From Pseudoruminococcus_B sp937901805 (GTDB lineage: Bacteria > Bacillota > Clostridia > Oscillospirales > Ruminococcaceae): DNA of 64,000 nt. Under the pieces are notes generated by a model. The model saw only the letters and a list, made by a program, of their open reading frames with translations. It did not search any database and was not told the origin of the DNA. Positions 16,414 to 25,130 of this stretch are shown here, in pieces (the first letter of the stretch is position 1; each line of letters begins with the position of its first letter). The position numbers and the translations under genes were made by a program. The stretch spans positions 62,001 through 126,000 of the forward strand of contig CAUWNS010000001.1 in assembly GCA_963560245.1 (NCBI GenBank), in the 5' to 3' direction.

Positions 16414-17388
16414 TTAACGCGCATTTAATGAAAGCTTTGCCTGATAAATCCAGTGAAAAATACCGGGAGAAACGCAAAATGCCAGACAGGAAAGCTTATG
16501 CTTGGAGGTAAAATAGGGATTGCCTTTTACAAGTTTCCTCTGGGATTTGAGTTCCGCTTTCAGCGCAGACAAAATTTCTTTCGTCCCATCCAGCCGGGAC
16601 ACCTGATAATAGTGTTCCATCAGTTGAATCAAATATAATCTCTGCGTCATCTGATAGGGAACCTCAAGCCCTTTTTCTTTGAAAAAGTCGAGCCGTTCGC
16701 GGAGCGCCCGTAAAGCCGCCAGCCGGCCCAGCTTATAGGCAACGTGCGTGATGCTCTGGGCGTTCTGATAATAATAGTAAAGTCTTTCCTCCAAATAGGC
16801 CACCTGCTTTGCACGGTAATAGAGTTTGTAAGTGGTAAACTCATCCTCGTGCAGGCAGCCCTCCGGATATCTGATCCCCTCGAATAAATCCTTTCGGTAG
16901 AGTTTGGCACAGGCGATGATTGTCATTCCCAAACTAGAGTCATACATCTTTTCCAAAGCCTGTTCCCTGCTGAATACCTGGCAGGGAACCTGGGATTGTA
17001 TGGTCTGGAAAGACGGCTTTCTCTCTGCGGTCGTAAGATAATTGCAGCAGACGATTTCACATTGCCGTTCTTCGGCGGTTTGCAGCAGAAGTTCCAAGGT
17101 TTGAGGGTGAAGGTAATCATCACTGTCCAGGAAAAACAGGTATTTCCCGGCCGCAATTTCCATTCCCGCGTTCCTCGCAGAGCTGAGACCGCCGTTTTCT
17201 TTATGGATGACACGAATCCGTTTATCTTTTGCCGCAAGTTCCTCACACATCTGTGGGCAGCGATCTGGGGAACCGTCATCCACTAGGATGATTTCAAAGT
17301 CTCCCATTGTTTGATTCAACACAGAAGACACACACTCCTGTAAATATGCTTCCACTTTATAAACCGGTACAATCACGCTGATTTTCAT
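16414..17388 (-). CDS. Family 2 glycosyltransferase
   Basis: A 324-residue GT-A fold enzyme that adds a sugar to the lipid-linked repeat unit at the cytosolic face. The N-terminal nucleotide-sugar domain shows MKISVIVPVYKVEAYLQEC, LVDDGSPDRC (about 36-45) and the metal-binding DSDDYLHP (about 90-97), then the acceptor-side HEDEFTTYKLYY. ATG at 17388 after AGAGGG is chosen; a longer frame to 17544 would overlap the upstream gene. It lies 13 bases after the Wzy-like gene. Sugar specificity cannot be told. Confidence 0.92.
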   Translation of the reverse strand: MKISVIVPVYKVEAYLQECVSSVLNQTMGDFEIILVDDGSPDRCPQMCEELAAKDKRIRVIHKENGGLSSARNAGMEIAAGKYLFFLDSDDYLHPQTLELLLQTAEERQCEIVCCNYLTTAERKPSFQTIQSQVPCQVFSREQALEKMYDSSLGMTIIACAKLYRKDLFEGIRYPEGCLHEDEFTTYKLYYRAKQVAYLEERLYYYYQNAQSITHVAYKLGRLAALRALRERLDFFKEKGLEVPYQMTQRLYLIQLMEHYYQVSRLDGTKEILSALKAELKSQRKLVKGNPYFTSKHKLSCLAFCVSPGIFHWIYQAKLSLNAR

Positions 17389-17401
17389 AAGCAGATACCC
17401 T

Positions 17402-18850
17402 CTATCTTGTGTTTTTCTCTTTTTTTGCTGTCCATACCAAATAACAGCCGTAGGCAAGCAGGATGGACATATAGAAAGAGGCATTCGGCCGGCGCAGCAT
17501 CCCCGCTGTAAATATCGCTGTAAAAAGCGCCATACAAAGCCCAACCAGCACGCAGATAAATTCCACAGAAAAGACCTGTTTAAAAGAGCGGATCAGATGA
17601 TACAGGAAGTAGATGATAAACCCGGCGGTAAACGCCAGATACAGTGAAAATCCTACATATCCATACAGGAACAGGATTCCCAAAAAATCATTTTCCGAAT
17701 CATAGTTCTGGCTTCCGCACAACTCCATATTGTAGTGCATACCAAACATCTTTGTCAGTAAATCCTGTTGCCCGAACAAAATAAAGTTATAGTTGTTCTT
17801 GGTGATGCGGGCATTTGACAGTTTTCCCATATCCGTAGTGTAGTCTGTCTGCTCCAAAACGGCTTCCAACCCAAATTTTTCCACCATGGGCGCATAGGTT
17901 TTAATCCCCATATAAAGCTGATAATACTCGCCGTAGTAATTACTATCCGGATCCAGAGCATCCGGTTTTTCCTCCTCTGGAGGAGTCTCAAACTGGTCGT
18001 CGATCTCCCCCTGCTCCTGCACCACAAAGTCATTGTGACTTGAGTTGGTCCGGTTCATGGGAGAGAACGGATAGAAGACAATGCAAAGCGCTGCCAAAAC
18101 AACAGGGATGACATAATAAAACCACTGTTTGGATTTGGCAAAAATCAAAGCGAGTAAAAAACCGCCTGTAAACACAAAAATAGAAAAATAGGTAATTTTT
18201 GTGCCTGTTAGAAAGAGATGCGCATAGCAGACAACCCCTGCACACAGGAAGAGCAGTTTCTTTCCGCTTTGATAGGCAAAATACAAGACAATCGGAATGA
18301 TCATTGCAAGGACAGCGGACTGTGCATTCCCCGTATAAAACCATCCTTTAATCCCTACGCCTGTATTAGTATAAGTATGGGGATCTGTACCGGTAATAAT
18401 AGACAGTATTACCACAAATAAAATCAACCCATAGTTTATCAAAAATGCCTTTTTAATGGGAGGTTTTTCCGTTCCATAAAAGCGAAAAATAGAAAGAAAT
18501 GCCAGGGTAAATACAATTGGCTGGATCAACCGGAAGTAATTGTTCAGGTCAACCATCAGATCCGGATACCCAATACGGATACAGTTCAGGTAATGCACCA
18601 CCCAAAAGACGCCAAGGATTCCGGCCAAAATAAAGTACATCTTTTTCTTCCGGCTGACAAGAAACCCAATCAGAGCGGTTGCAAAAAATAAAAACGTCCG
18701 CAAAACAAGCATCATGGCAGTGCCATGCCCAAGCTCTGTCAGCCAATACGAGGCAACATCCATGATTGGCTGCATGGCAAACAGGAACAGCAGAAACCAG
18801 TTTACGAATTGCAACTGCCTGTGTTCTTTATTTTCGATTGTCTTTTCCAA
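17402..18850 (-). CDS. O-antigen ligase/polymerase-like (Wzy) membrane protein
   Basis: A 482-residue protein with about 10-12 membrane segments and one large outer loop (about 265-350) rich in charged residues, the usual Wzy/WaaL plan. Within the operon it would polymerise repeat units outside the membrane. The start is TTG at 18850, 7 bases after AGGAGG, which decides it over later ATGs. Family sequences are poorly conserved, so the call rests on topology and operon position. Confidence 0.82.
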   Translation of the reverse strand: MEKTIENKEHRQLQFVNWFLLFLFAMQPIMDVASYWLTELGHGTAMMLVLRTFLFFATALIGFLVSRKKKMYFILAGILGVFWVVHYLNCIRIGYPDLMVDLNNYFRLIQPIVFTLAFLSIFRFYGTEKPPIKKAFLINYGLILFVVILSIITGTDPHTYTNTGVGIKGWFYTGNAQSAVLAMIIPIVLYFAYQSGKKLLFLCAGVVCYAHLFLTGTKITYFSIFVFTGGFLLALIFAKSKQWFYYVIPVVLAALCIVFYPFSPMNRTNSSHNDFVVQEQGEIDDQFETPPEEEKPDALDPDSNYYGEYYQLYMGIKTYAPMVEKFGLEAVLEQTDYTTDMGKLSNARITKNNYNFILFGQQDLLTKMFGMHYNMELCGSQNYDSENDFLGILFLYGYVGFSLYLAFTAGFIIYFLYHLIRSFKQVFSVEFICVLVGLCMALFTAIFTAGMLRRPNASFYMSILLAYGCYLVWTAKKEKNTR

Positions 18851-18892
18851 AACTGTACCTCCTGCTAAAACGAAATGATTTGTATGGATGGC

Positions 18893-20038
18893 TTAGCATA
18901 AAATCTGTTCCCAAAGCTGCATAATATGATCCTTGTCATATTGTTTCGCATTTTCCTTGGCATTTTCGCCAAAAGCAGTGCGAATCTCTTCATTTGCAGC
19001 CAAAGCGACCAGTTTTTCACAAAACCCTGCCAGATCCCCATCTTTAACAAGAAATCCATTTTTTCCCTCTGTAAGAATGGCGCGAGGACCAACCCTTACA
19101 TCAAAGGCTACAGCAGGCAGCTTACAGGTCTGTGCTTCTACCAGAACAAGACCAAACGACTCTGTGAAAGAAGTCATCGCATAAATTTTGGATAATGCCA
19201 TTTCCCGCAAAACCTCATCATGGGGAAGTGCTCCGGAAAAACAGACGGAATTCTCTATACCAAGAGATTTCGCCTTTTCTTTAAGCGGTTCCATTTCTTT
19301 CCCTTCCCCGATAATCTTCAGCGTCCAGCCAGGAAGTTGCATGCTGGATTTCTGCCAGATAGTAAGCAGCCGATCAAATCCCTTTTCCGGGGATAATCTA
19401 CCTACTGCAACCACCTGGTTTTTCCTCTCAGGCCAGGGACCTTGGTATGGGTTCTCGATAAAATTGGGGATTGTCAGGCATTTCATATGTGAATTATGGC
19501 CTTTTATAAACCCCTGAATCTCTTTTGTATTTTGCGGTGTTAACATTAAGAATTCATCAATATTTTCATAATGTTTCTGAAAATCAGAAATCAAATTTCG
19601 GTCAAAGGCATGGTCATGATGCAGTTGGGCAATTTTATGCACACCTGGACGGCCGTATTTGGAAAGCAATACAGAATGTTCATTCCGAGTGGAGATAATC
19701 GTACCCTCTGTGATTGCAGAAAGTGCCTGTTTCATCGTTTTTTTCTTCAGAAAAAGCACTTTAAGTGCATAGATCCCTTCGCGCAGAACAGAAAATAGCT
19801 TTTTTTCCCGGATTGCCTGCCGAAAATCCTCCCGGTTGGGATGGACATCTGTTAAATAACGGATTTTGACATCCGGGGACAATGAGTAAACAGGTTCCCC
19901 CAGATGATAGGTACACAAAATTTCCACTTCCGCCCCCCTTTCAGCAAAGGCGTTTGCAAGAGATGCAATCATCATCTCAACTCCGCCGTGCTTCATATGA
20001 AGGCTTGTAATATAGATTTTTTTGTGTTCCATCGACAT
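18893..20038 (-). CDS. Family 4 glycosyltransferase
   Basis: A 381-residue GT-B fold enzyme. The N-terminal domain begins IYITSLHMKHGGVEMMIASL (glycine-rich acceptor loop). The C-terminal nucleotide-sugar domain shows VGRLSPEKGFDRLL, IGEGKEMEPLKEKA and the ESFGLVLVEAQTCKLPAVAF motif with the conserved E-x7-E (about 307-320). It adds a sugar to the repeat unit in the cytosol. Starts at 20038 and 20032 are both usable. It lies 46 bases after wecB. Confidence 0.92.
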   Translation of the reverse strand: MSMEHKKIYITSLHMKHGGVEMMIASLANAFAERGAEVEILCTYHLGEPVYSLSPDVKIRYLTDVHPNREDFRQAIREKKLFSVLREGIYALKVLFLKKKTMKQALSAITEGTIISTRNEHSVLLSKYGRPGVHKIAQLHHDHAFDRNLISDFQKHYENIDEFLMLTPQNTKEIQGFIKGHNSHMKCLTIPNFIENPYQGPWPERKNQVVAVGRLSPEKGFDRLLTIWQKSSMQLPGWTLKIIGEGKEMEPLKEKAKSLGIENSVCFSGALPHDEVLREMALSKIYAMTSFTESFGLVLVEAQTCKLPAVAFDVRVGPRAILTEGKNGFLVKDGDLAGFCEKLVALAANEEIRTAFGENAKENAKQYDKDHIMQLWEQILC

Positions 20039-20083
20039 GAGAGGACCCTTCTTTGCATTAAGATATCAAACTAGGAGGCCAGA

Positions 20084-21196
20084 TTATTTTTGAAACCGTT
20101 CAATAATACTATCAACAATGCGTTTGCTTGCCAAGCCATCCCCATAAGGATTTTCCGCCTGGCTCATCCGCTGATACTCGGCAGAATCGCTGAGCAGTTC
20201 ATCCACCAGCTCAAAAATACGCTCTTCATCCGTACCCGCCAGTTTTAGGGTGCCCGCCTGAACGCCTTCCGGGCGTTCTGTCGTATCCCTGAGCACAATA
20301 ACCGGTTTATGCAGGGAAGGGGCCTCTTCCTGAATACCGCCGCTGTCTGTCAAAATCAGATACGAGCGGCCGAGCAGGTTATGGAAATCCACCACTTCCA
20401 TTGGTTCGACCAAACGGATACGGTCGCTGTCCCCAAAGATTTCCTTTGCAGCCTGCTGGACAAGCGGATTCAGATGGACAGGATACACCATTTTGACATC
20501 GTCATATTTTTCGATGGCGCGCTTGATCGCCTTAAACATCCGTTTCATCGGTTCCCCAAGGTTTTCCCTTCTATGTGCGGTGAGCACAATCAAGCGGCTG
20601 CCTGCCGCCCAATCGAGCAGTTCACTGCTGTAATCGTCACGAACCGTTGTCTTCAGGGCGTCAATCGCGGTATTGCCAGTCACGATGATATCCTTTTCCG
20701 CCTTACCTTCCCGCAGCAGGTTTTCCCTGCTCTGCTGTGTCGGAGCAAAATGAAGATCCGCCATTGCGCCGACCATCTGGCGGTTCATCTCCTCCGGATA
20801 GGGGGAATACTTATTATAAGTACGCAGCCCTGCTTCCACATGGCCGATCGCCACCTGGTTATAAAATGCCGCAAGCGCCCCGGAGAAAGTGGTCGTCGTA
20901 TCGCCGTGAACTAAAATAATATCCGGGTGTTCTTTTTTTATTACTGCCTCCAAACCGCAGAGGACACGGGATGTAATATCAGAGAGGGTCTGTCCCTGTT
21001 TCATAATATCCAAATCATAATCCGGAACAATTTCAAACGCATGCAAAACCTGATCCAGCATCTGGCGGTGCTGTGCTGTGACGCAGACAATCGTGCGGAT
21101 TTCCGCTCTGGACTTGAGTTCTTTTACTAGGGGAGCCATTTTAATCGTCTCCGGCCTTGTTCCAAACACTGTCATGACCTTAATCTGTTCACCCAT
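20084..21196 (-). CDS. wecB: UDP-N-acetylglucosamine 2-epimerase (non-hydrolysing)
   Basis: Interconverts UDP-GlcNAc and UDP-ManNAc, providing ManNAc for surface polymers. The protein has 370 residues, as usual. Motifs: VFGTRPETIKMAPLV at the start, ILVHGDTTTTFSGALAAF with GHVEAGLRT (about 94-124), LTAHRRENLGEP (about 206-217) and the SGGIQEEAPSLHKPVIVLR block near 290. AGGAG precedes ATG at 21196. The gene overlaps the upstream tagA/wecG-like gene by 8 bases. That enzyme family uses UDP-ManNAc, so the pair makes and transfers ManNAc. Confidence 0.95.
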   Translation of the reverse strand: MGEQIKVMTVFGTRPETIKMAPLVKELKSRAEIRTIVCVTAQHRQMLDQVLHAFEIVPDYDLDIMKQGQTLSDITSRVLCGLEAVIKKEHPDIILVHGDTTTTFSGALAAFYNQVAIGHVEAGLRTYNKYSPYPEEMNRQMVGAMADLHFAPTQQSRENLLREGKAEKDIIVTGNTAIDALKTTVRDDYSSELLDWAAGSRLIVLTAHRRENLGEPMKRMFKAIKRAIEKYDDVKMVYPVHLNPLVQQAAKEIFGDSDRIRLVEPMEVVDFHNLLGRSYLILTDSGGIQEEAPSLHKPVIVLRDTTERPEGVQAGTLKLAGTDEERIFELVDELLSDSAEYQRMSQAENPYGDGLASKRIVDSIIERFQK

Positions 21197-21920
21197 TGTA
21201 TTTTTTCTCCTTTTTCATCCCGCGCACTTTCCAAAGGAAGCGGACATTGCTGCGATAAAACCGTTTGATGCGTTTTGGTTCTTTGATAATCCGGTAAAGC
21301 CATTCCAAATTATGGTTTACAAAAAAACGCGGCGCTCGCTTTTTTGTCCCACTGATGACATCGAACGAGCCGCCAACGCCGACAAAAATTCCCTTTTCTG
21401 CTTTGGAAAAATGCCGGTCAATCAATAATTCCTGTTTAGGGATTCCAAGAGCAACCAGCACAATATCCGATTTCAGCCGTACTGCTTCTTCTAAGATTTC
21501 ATCCCCATTGCCATGATATCCATCATAGTGCCCGCAGATATGGATTCCTGGATATTCCCGATGGAGTTTTTCGACAAGGGCTTCCATAACCTCCGGCTTT
21601 GCGCCATACAAAAAAAGATCCTTTCCTTTTTTATCTGCTTCTTCAAATAAAAAAGTGACCAGATCTACACCGGTAATTCGCTGCGTGAGTGGAATCCCCA
21701 GAATATTGGCAGCTTTGACAACGCCGATTCCATCCGGAACGATGACGGTATCCTCTTTTACCAGAATCGAATGGAAATCTTGATTATCCTGTCCAATCAT
21801 CAGAGTCTCCGGATTTGCCGTTACTACAAATCTCTTTTTTTCTTCATCCAGACAAGTCCCGATTTCTGAAAAAAACTCTTCTTGTGATCCTCGATAAATT
21901 TTAGAAAAATATTCATTCAT
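21189..21920 (-). CDS. WecG/TagA/CpsF-family glycosyltransferase
   Basis: A 243-residue enzyme (PF03808) that transfers N-acetylmannosamine(-uronate) to an undecaprenyl-linked GlcNAc at the inner face of the membrane. Family marks seen are TANPETLMIGQDN, the catalytic-region VPDGIGVVKAANILG with QRITGVDL, LGIPKQEL, and GVGGSFDVISGTKKRAPRF. It is the first gene of the polysaccharide operon and overlaps wecB, which would make its donor substrate. The priming enzyme that would load the first sugar is not in this operon. Confidence 0.92.
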   Translation of the reverse strand: MNEYFSKIYRGSQEEFFSEIGTCLDEEKKRFVVTANPETLMIGQDNQDFHSILVKEDTVIVPDGIGVVKAANILGIPLTQRITGVDLVTFLFEEADKKGKDLFLYGAKPEVMEALVEKLHREYPGIHICGHYDGYHGNGDEILEEAVRLKSDIVLVALGIPKQELLIDRHFSKAEKGIFVGVGGSFDVISGTKKRAPRFFVNHNLEWLYRIIKEPKRIKRFYRSNVRFLWKVRGMKKEKKYNG

Positions 21921-22025
21921 TTATGGTACCCCATTTGTTTACATATAATTGTACAATCAAATCCCCCGCGCACGAACACCGCCGCAGAAAAATCCGCAGA
22001 ATATCCAAATAAAAATCATCTATAA

Positions 22026-22054
22026 ATTATATCGTATTCTCCAATCCAATTCAA
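22026..22054 (-). promoter_or_regulatory. Sigma-A promoter of the exopolysaccharide operon
   Basis: TTGAAT (22049-22054, minus strand) and TATAAT (22026-22031) are 17 bp apart. This leaves a leader of about 100 bases before the first gene at 21920. I found no riboswitch or clear operator in the leader. Confidence 0.75.
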
Positions 22055-22152
22055 CAAAATCCGGGGATTTTTTTACCGACTGGGTGATTTTCCAGCATTA
22101 TGGGTTCGAAAATCACAGAAAATGGAACTGTTTACGGATGGAATCACAAAAG

Positions 22153-22183
22153 AAAAAACCCAGAGCCCGACTAAGGCTCCAGG
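22153..22183 (-). terminator. Terminator of the tRNA operon
   Basis: CCTGGAGCC pairs with GGCTCTGGG (9 bp, two G-T pairs) and is followed by TTTTTTC on the minus strand, directly after tRNA-Gln. Confidence 0.8.
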
Positions 22184-22190
22184 CTTTTCC

Positions 22191-22266
22191 TGGTTGGGAT
22201 GGCTGGACTCGAACCAGCGGAATGACGGAGTCAAAGTCCGTTGCCTTACCACTTGGCTACATCCCA
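22191..22266 (-). tRNA. tRNA-Gln (TTG)
   Basis: Cloverleaf with acceptor stem TGGGATG/CATCCCA, anticodon stem ACGGA/TCCGT and loop CTTTGAC (anticodon TTG). The T arm contains GGTTCGAGTCC, the discriminator is A, and CCA is encoded. It is last in a four-tRNA operon. Confidence 0.97.
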
Positions 22267-22340
22267 GAATAACAAAAGAGGCATCCACCCGCACATGCGG
22301 ACGGGTGCCTTTTCACTTGTCCCGCACAAGCGGTAAAAAA

Positions 22341-22418
22341 TGGGGTGGATAGTCGGATTCGAACCGACGGCCTCTAGAGCCACAATCTAGCGCTCTAACC
22401 AACTGAGCTATACCCACC
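22341..22418 (-). tRNA. tRNA-His (GTG)
   Basis: Acceptor GTGGGTA/TATCCAC, anticodon stem CTAGA/TCTAG with loop TTGTGGC (anticodon GTG). The discriminator is C and an extra 5' G (position -1) is encoded, the identity element of tRNA-His. CCA is encoded. Confidence 0.97.
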
Positions 22419-22425
22419 ACATATT

Positions 22426-22502
22426 TGGTGCGCCAAGAGGGACTCGAACCCCCGGCCTACTGCTTAGAAGGCAGTTGCTCTATCCAGCTGAGCTATTGGC
22501 GC
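22426..22502 (-). tRNA. tRNA-Arg (TCT)
   Basis: Acceptor GCGCCAA/TTGGCGC, anticodon stem ACTGC/GCAGT with loop CTTCTAA (anticodon TCT), discriminator A and encoded CCA. Confidence 0.97.
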
Positions 22503-22533
22503 CTATCCGGTTCCATTTTTTTAAATAAAAAAA

Positions 22534-22607
22534 TGGAGCGGGTGATGGGAATCGAACCCACACAACCAGCTTGGAAGGCTGGGATTCTACCATTGAACTA
22601 CACCCGC
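22534..22607 (-). tRNA. tRNA-Gly (TCC)
   Basis: Acceptor GCGGGTG/CACCCGC, anticodon loop CTTCCAA (anticodon TCC), discriminator T and encoded CCA. It is the first tRNA of the operon, just after the promoter. Confidence 0.97.
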
Positions 22608-22627
22608 ATCTCTTAGCGACGGGTTAC

Positions 22628-22656
22628 ATTTTATCATATAACCCGCCGCCTGTCAA
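22628..22656 (-). promoter_or_regulatory. Strong sigma-A promoter of the tRNA operon
   Basis: TTGACA (22651-22656, minus strand), 17 bp, TAAAAT (22628-22633), about 20 bases before tRNA-Gly. The spacer and start region are GC-rich (GGCGGCGGGT), as seen in stable-RNA promoters under stringent control. Confidence 0.85.
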
Positions 22657-22678
22657 TAGGTTTTTCTCAGATTTCTAT

Positions 22679-24958
22679 TCAGTCTGCAAGGACTGTTAAT
22701 TTTCCATTTTGCTGCGTCAATTTTATCAGCTGGATGGATTCCTCCGCACGGTCAATCAAAAGCGCGGCAATGGCGTCTTCCGCCTCTTTACGGATAATCC
22801 TGCGGATATCCCTTGCCCCGCTCTTATTGCCATACGCTTCTTTTGCAATGATATCCAAAACGGAACCCTCGTAATCAAAGCGAATTCCCCGCTCTTGAAG
22901 CGGGCCCTTGAGTTCGTCGAGCATAATGGCGGCAATCTTTGCAAAATCGGATTCATCCAACGCACGGAATACTACGATCTCATCGACACGGCTTAAAAAC
23001 TCCGGACGGAGGAACGCACGCAGACCCTTCATGGCATTTTCTTTGGTAACATCTGCGGTATTTCGGTTAAAACCGACGCCATTTGCCGCATGATTAGAAC
23101 CCGCATTGGAGGTCATGACAATCACAGTATTCTCAAAATTGACCACCCGGCCGTGCGCATCGGTGATCTTGCCCTCATCGAGGATTTGCAACAGGATATT
23201 CATGACATCCGGGTGTGCCTTTTCAATTTCATCAAAAAGGATGACCGAATAAGGCTTGCGCCGGACTTTTTCCGTAAGCTGCCCGGCTTCATCATAGCCG
23301 ACATATCCCGGGGGTGAGCCGACAATCCTGGAAACCGCATGTTTTTCCATAAATTCCGACATATCCAAGCGGATCAGGGGATCGGTGGAATCAAACAGTT
23401 CCTGTGCCAGCACCTTGACAAGTTCGGTTTTCCCAACGCCGGTCGGCCCGACAAAAATAAAGGAAGCCGGACGCCTCCGGGGACTAATCTGCACACGGCT
23501 GCGCTTGATCGCTTTGGCAATCAGATCAATCGCCTCATCCTGTCCGATAATTTTTTTCCGAAGAGCGTCTGACAAATGGGCGACTTTTTTGAGTTCATTT
23601 TCCTGGATTTTGGAAGCCGGAATCCCCGTCCACAGTTCTACTACTTTCGCAAGATCATCCAATCCCACCTGGATGCCGGAAATCTGCAGTTCCATCTGTT
23701 TTGCAGTTTCCCGGGTGCGCAACAGTTCTGCTTTTACCTCAGCAAGTTTTTGATAATCGACCTCTTTTGCCTGTTCTAATTCCTCTTCCTGCCGGGTCAA
23801 TTCGTGCATCTTGGCGTTGACCTTATCGTAATCCGTCAGTTCCTGATGGCGCAGAGAACAGCAGGCACAGGCTTCATCCAGCAAATCGATAGCCTTGTCC
23901 GGAAGATAGCGATCCGTGATATACCGCTCGGACAGGCGTGCCGCCTGCTGGAGCACCCTATCGCTGACATGGACGCGGTGATGGCCTTCATAGTACTGCT
24001 TTATCCCCTTGAGCACTTCCACGGTTTCCTCAATCGTCGGTTCATTGACCGTAACCGGTTGGAAACGTCGTTCAAGCGCGGCATCTTTTTCAATATATTT
24101 GCGGTATTCATTGAATGTGGTTGCGCCGATCACCTGAATTTCCCCGCGGGAGAGCGCCGGTTTCAGGATATTCGCCGCATTCATGGAACCTTCCGAGTCT
24201 CCGGTGCCAACAAGATTATGGATTTCATCAATAAAGAGGATGATATTCCCTTCGGCTTTCACCTCCTCTATCAGACCCTTTACGCGGCTTTCAAACTGTC
24301 CGCGGAACTGCGTCCCTGCAACCAGCGCTGTCAAATCCAGCAGATAAATCTCTTTTCCGCTCAGGCGAAACGGGATGTTCCCCTGCGCAATCCTTAGGGC
24401 AATCCCCTCCGCAATGGCAGTCTTGCCGACGCCAGGTTCCCCAATCAGGCAGGGGTTATTCTTTGTACGGCGGGACAAAATCTGCACCACACGGTAAATT
24501 TCCTTATCTCTGCCGACAATATTGTCGATTTTGCCCTCCCTTGCACGCTGGGTCAAATTGGTGCAGTAGTTTTCCAAAAATTTACGTTTTTTATTCTTCC
24601 TGTTTTTCTCCTTCTCCTGCTTTTCTTCCCCGCTCCTGGCGTCCTGCGGCTGAGAAGAAGGGACGTCCTTTCCAAATAAATTCTGTAAAAACGGGAAGGT
24701 CTGAGCGCCGCCGGGTTCAAAGCCCTCTTCCCCTTCCGGGAGATCTTCCCCGTCCTGGGGCATCAGGCCCATGAGCTGGCTGCTCATATTTTCCAGATCT
24801 TCATCCGTTACACCGAGCTGTTCCATCATATCATTGACCGGCTTAATCCCGAGTTCTTTTGCGCATTTCAGGCAAAGACCCTCGTTCTTCGTCTCGCTTC
24901 CATCCATTCGGGAAACAAAGACGACCGCCATTCTCTTTTTACACCTTGAACAAAGCAT
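22679..24958 (-). CDS. ClpE/ClpC-like AAA+ unfoldase with N-terminal zinc finger
   Basis: An ATP-driven protein unfoldase of 759 residues that should work with ClpP. The N-terminus is a four-cysteine zinc finger (C3, C6, C29, C32), as in ClpE, with no classical ClpN repeat pair. AAA1 has Walker A GEPGVGKT (about 172) and Walker B LFIDEIHNL; a coiled middle domain of moderate length follows. AAA2 has GPTGVGKTE (about 503), VILFDEIEKAHPD and a VGF loop (NGVGFN) of the type that docks on ClpP. ATG at 24958 follows GGAGGG. A -10 box TATAAT lies at 25068-25073; I see no CtsR or CIRCE operator. Confidence 0.92.
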   Translation of the reverse strand: MLCSRCKKRMAVVFVSRMDGSETKNEGLCLKCAKELGIKPVNDMMEQLGVTDEDLENMSSQLMGLMPQDGEDLPEGEEGFEPGGAQTFPFLQNLFGKDVPSSQPQDARSGEEKQEKEKNRKNKKRKFLENYCTNLTQRAREGKIDNIVGRDKEIYRVVQILSRRTKNNPCLIGEPGVGKTAIAEGIALRIAQGNIPFRLSGKEIYLLDLTALVAGTQFRGQFESRVKGLIEEVKAEGNIILFIDEIHNLVGTGDSEGSMNAANILKPALSRGEIQVIGATTFNEYRKYIEKDAALERRFQPVTVNEPTIEETVEVLKGIKQYYEGHHRVHVSDRVLQQAARLSERYITDRYLPDKAIDLLDEACACCSLRHQELTDYDKVNAKMHELTRQEEELEQAKEVDYQKLAEVKAELLRTRETAKQMELQISGIQVGLDDLAKVVELWTGIPASKIQENELKKVAHLSDALRKKIIGQDEAIDLIAKAIKRSRVQISPRRRPASFIFVGPTGVGKTELVKVLAQELFDSTDPLIRLDMSEFMEKHAVSRIVGSPPGYVGYDEAGQLTEKVRRKPYSVILFDEIEKAHPDVMNILLQILDEGKITDAHGRVVNFENTVIVMTSNAGSNHAANGVGFNRNTADVTKENAMKGLRAFLRPEFLSRVDEIVVFRALDESDFAKIAAIMLDELKGPLQERGIRFDYEGSVLDIIAKEAYGNKSGARDIRRIIRKEAEDAIAALLIDRAEESIQLIKLTQQNGKLTVLAD

Positions 24959-25130
24959 TGAGTACCCTCCATCCGCGCCGAAGCAACAGGCGCCCGGGGC
25001 ATCGCACCCCATTTTCTGTATCATAAACATGCGAAAGCATCTTGTTTGCGGCAAAATACCGATTTCCATTATACGCATAGAATATTTCTGTTTTACGGGA
25101 AAATTGTAAATATTTTTTTCGTTCCCCGCT

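Noticed and set aside
24959..25130. CtsR or CIRCE heat-shock operator before the Clp gene
   Set aside because: No AGGTCAAA-type direct repeat or CIRCE inverted repeat is present.
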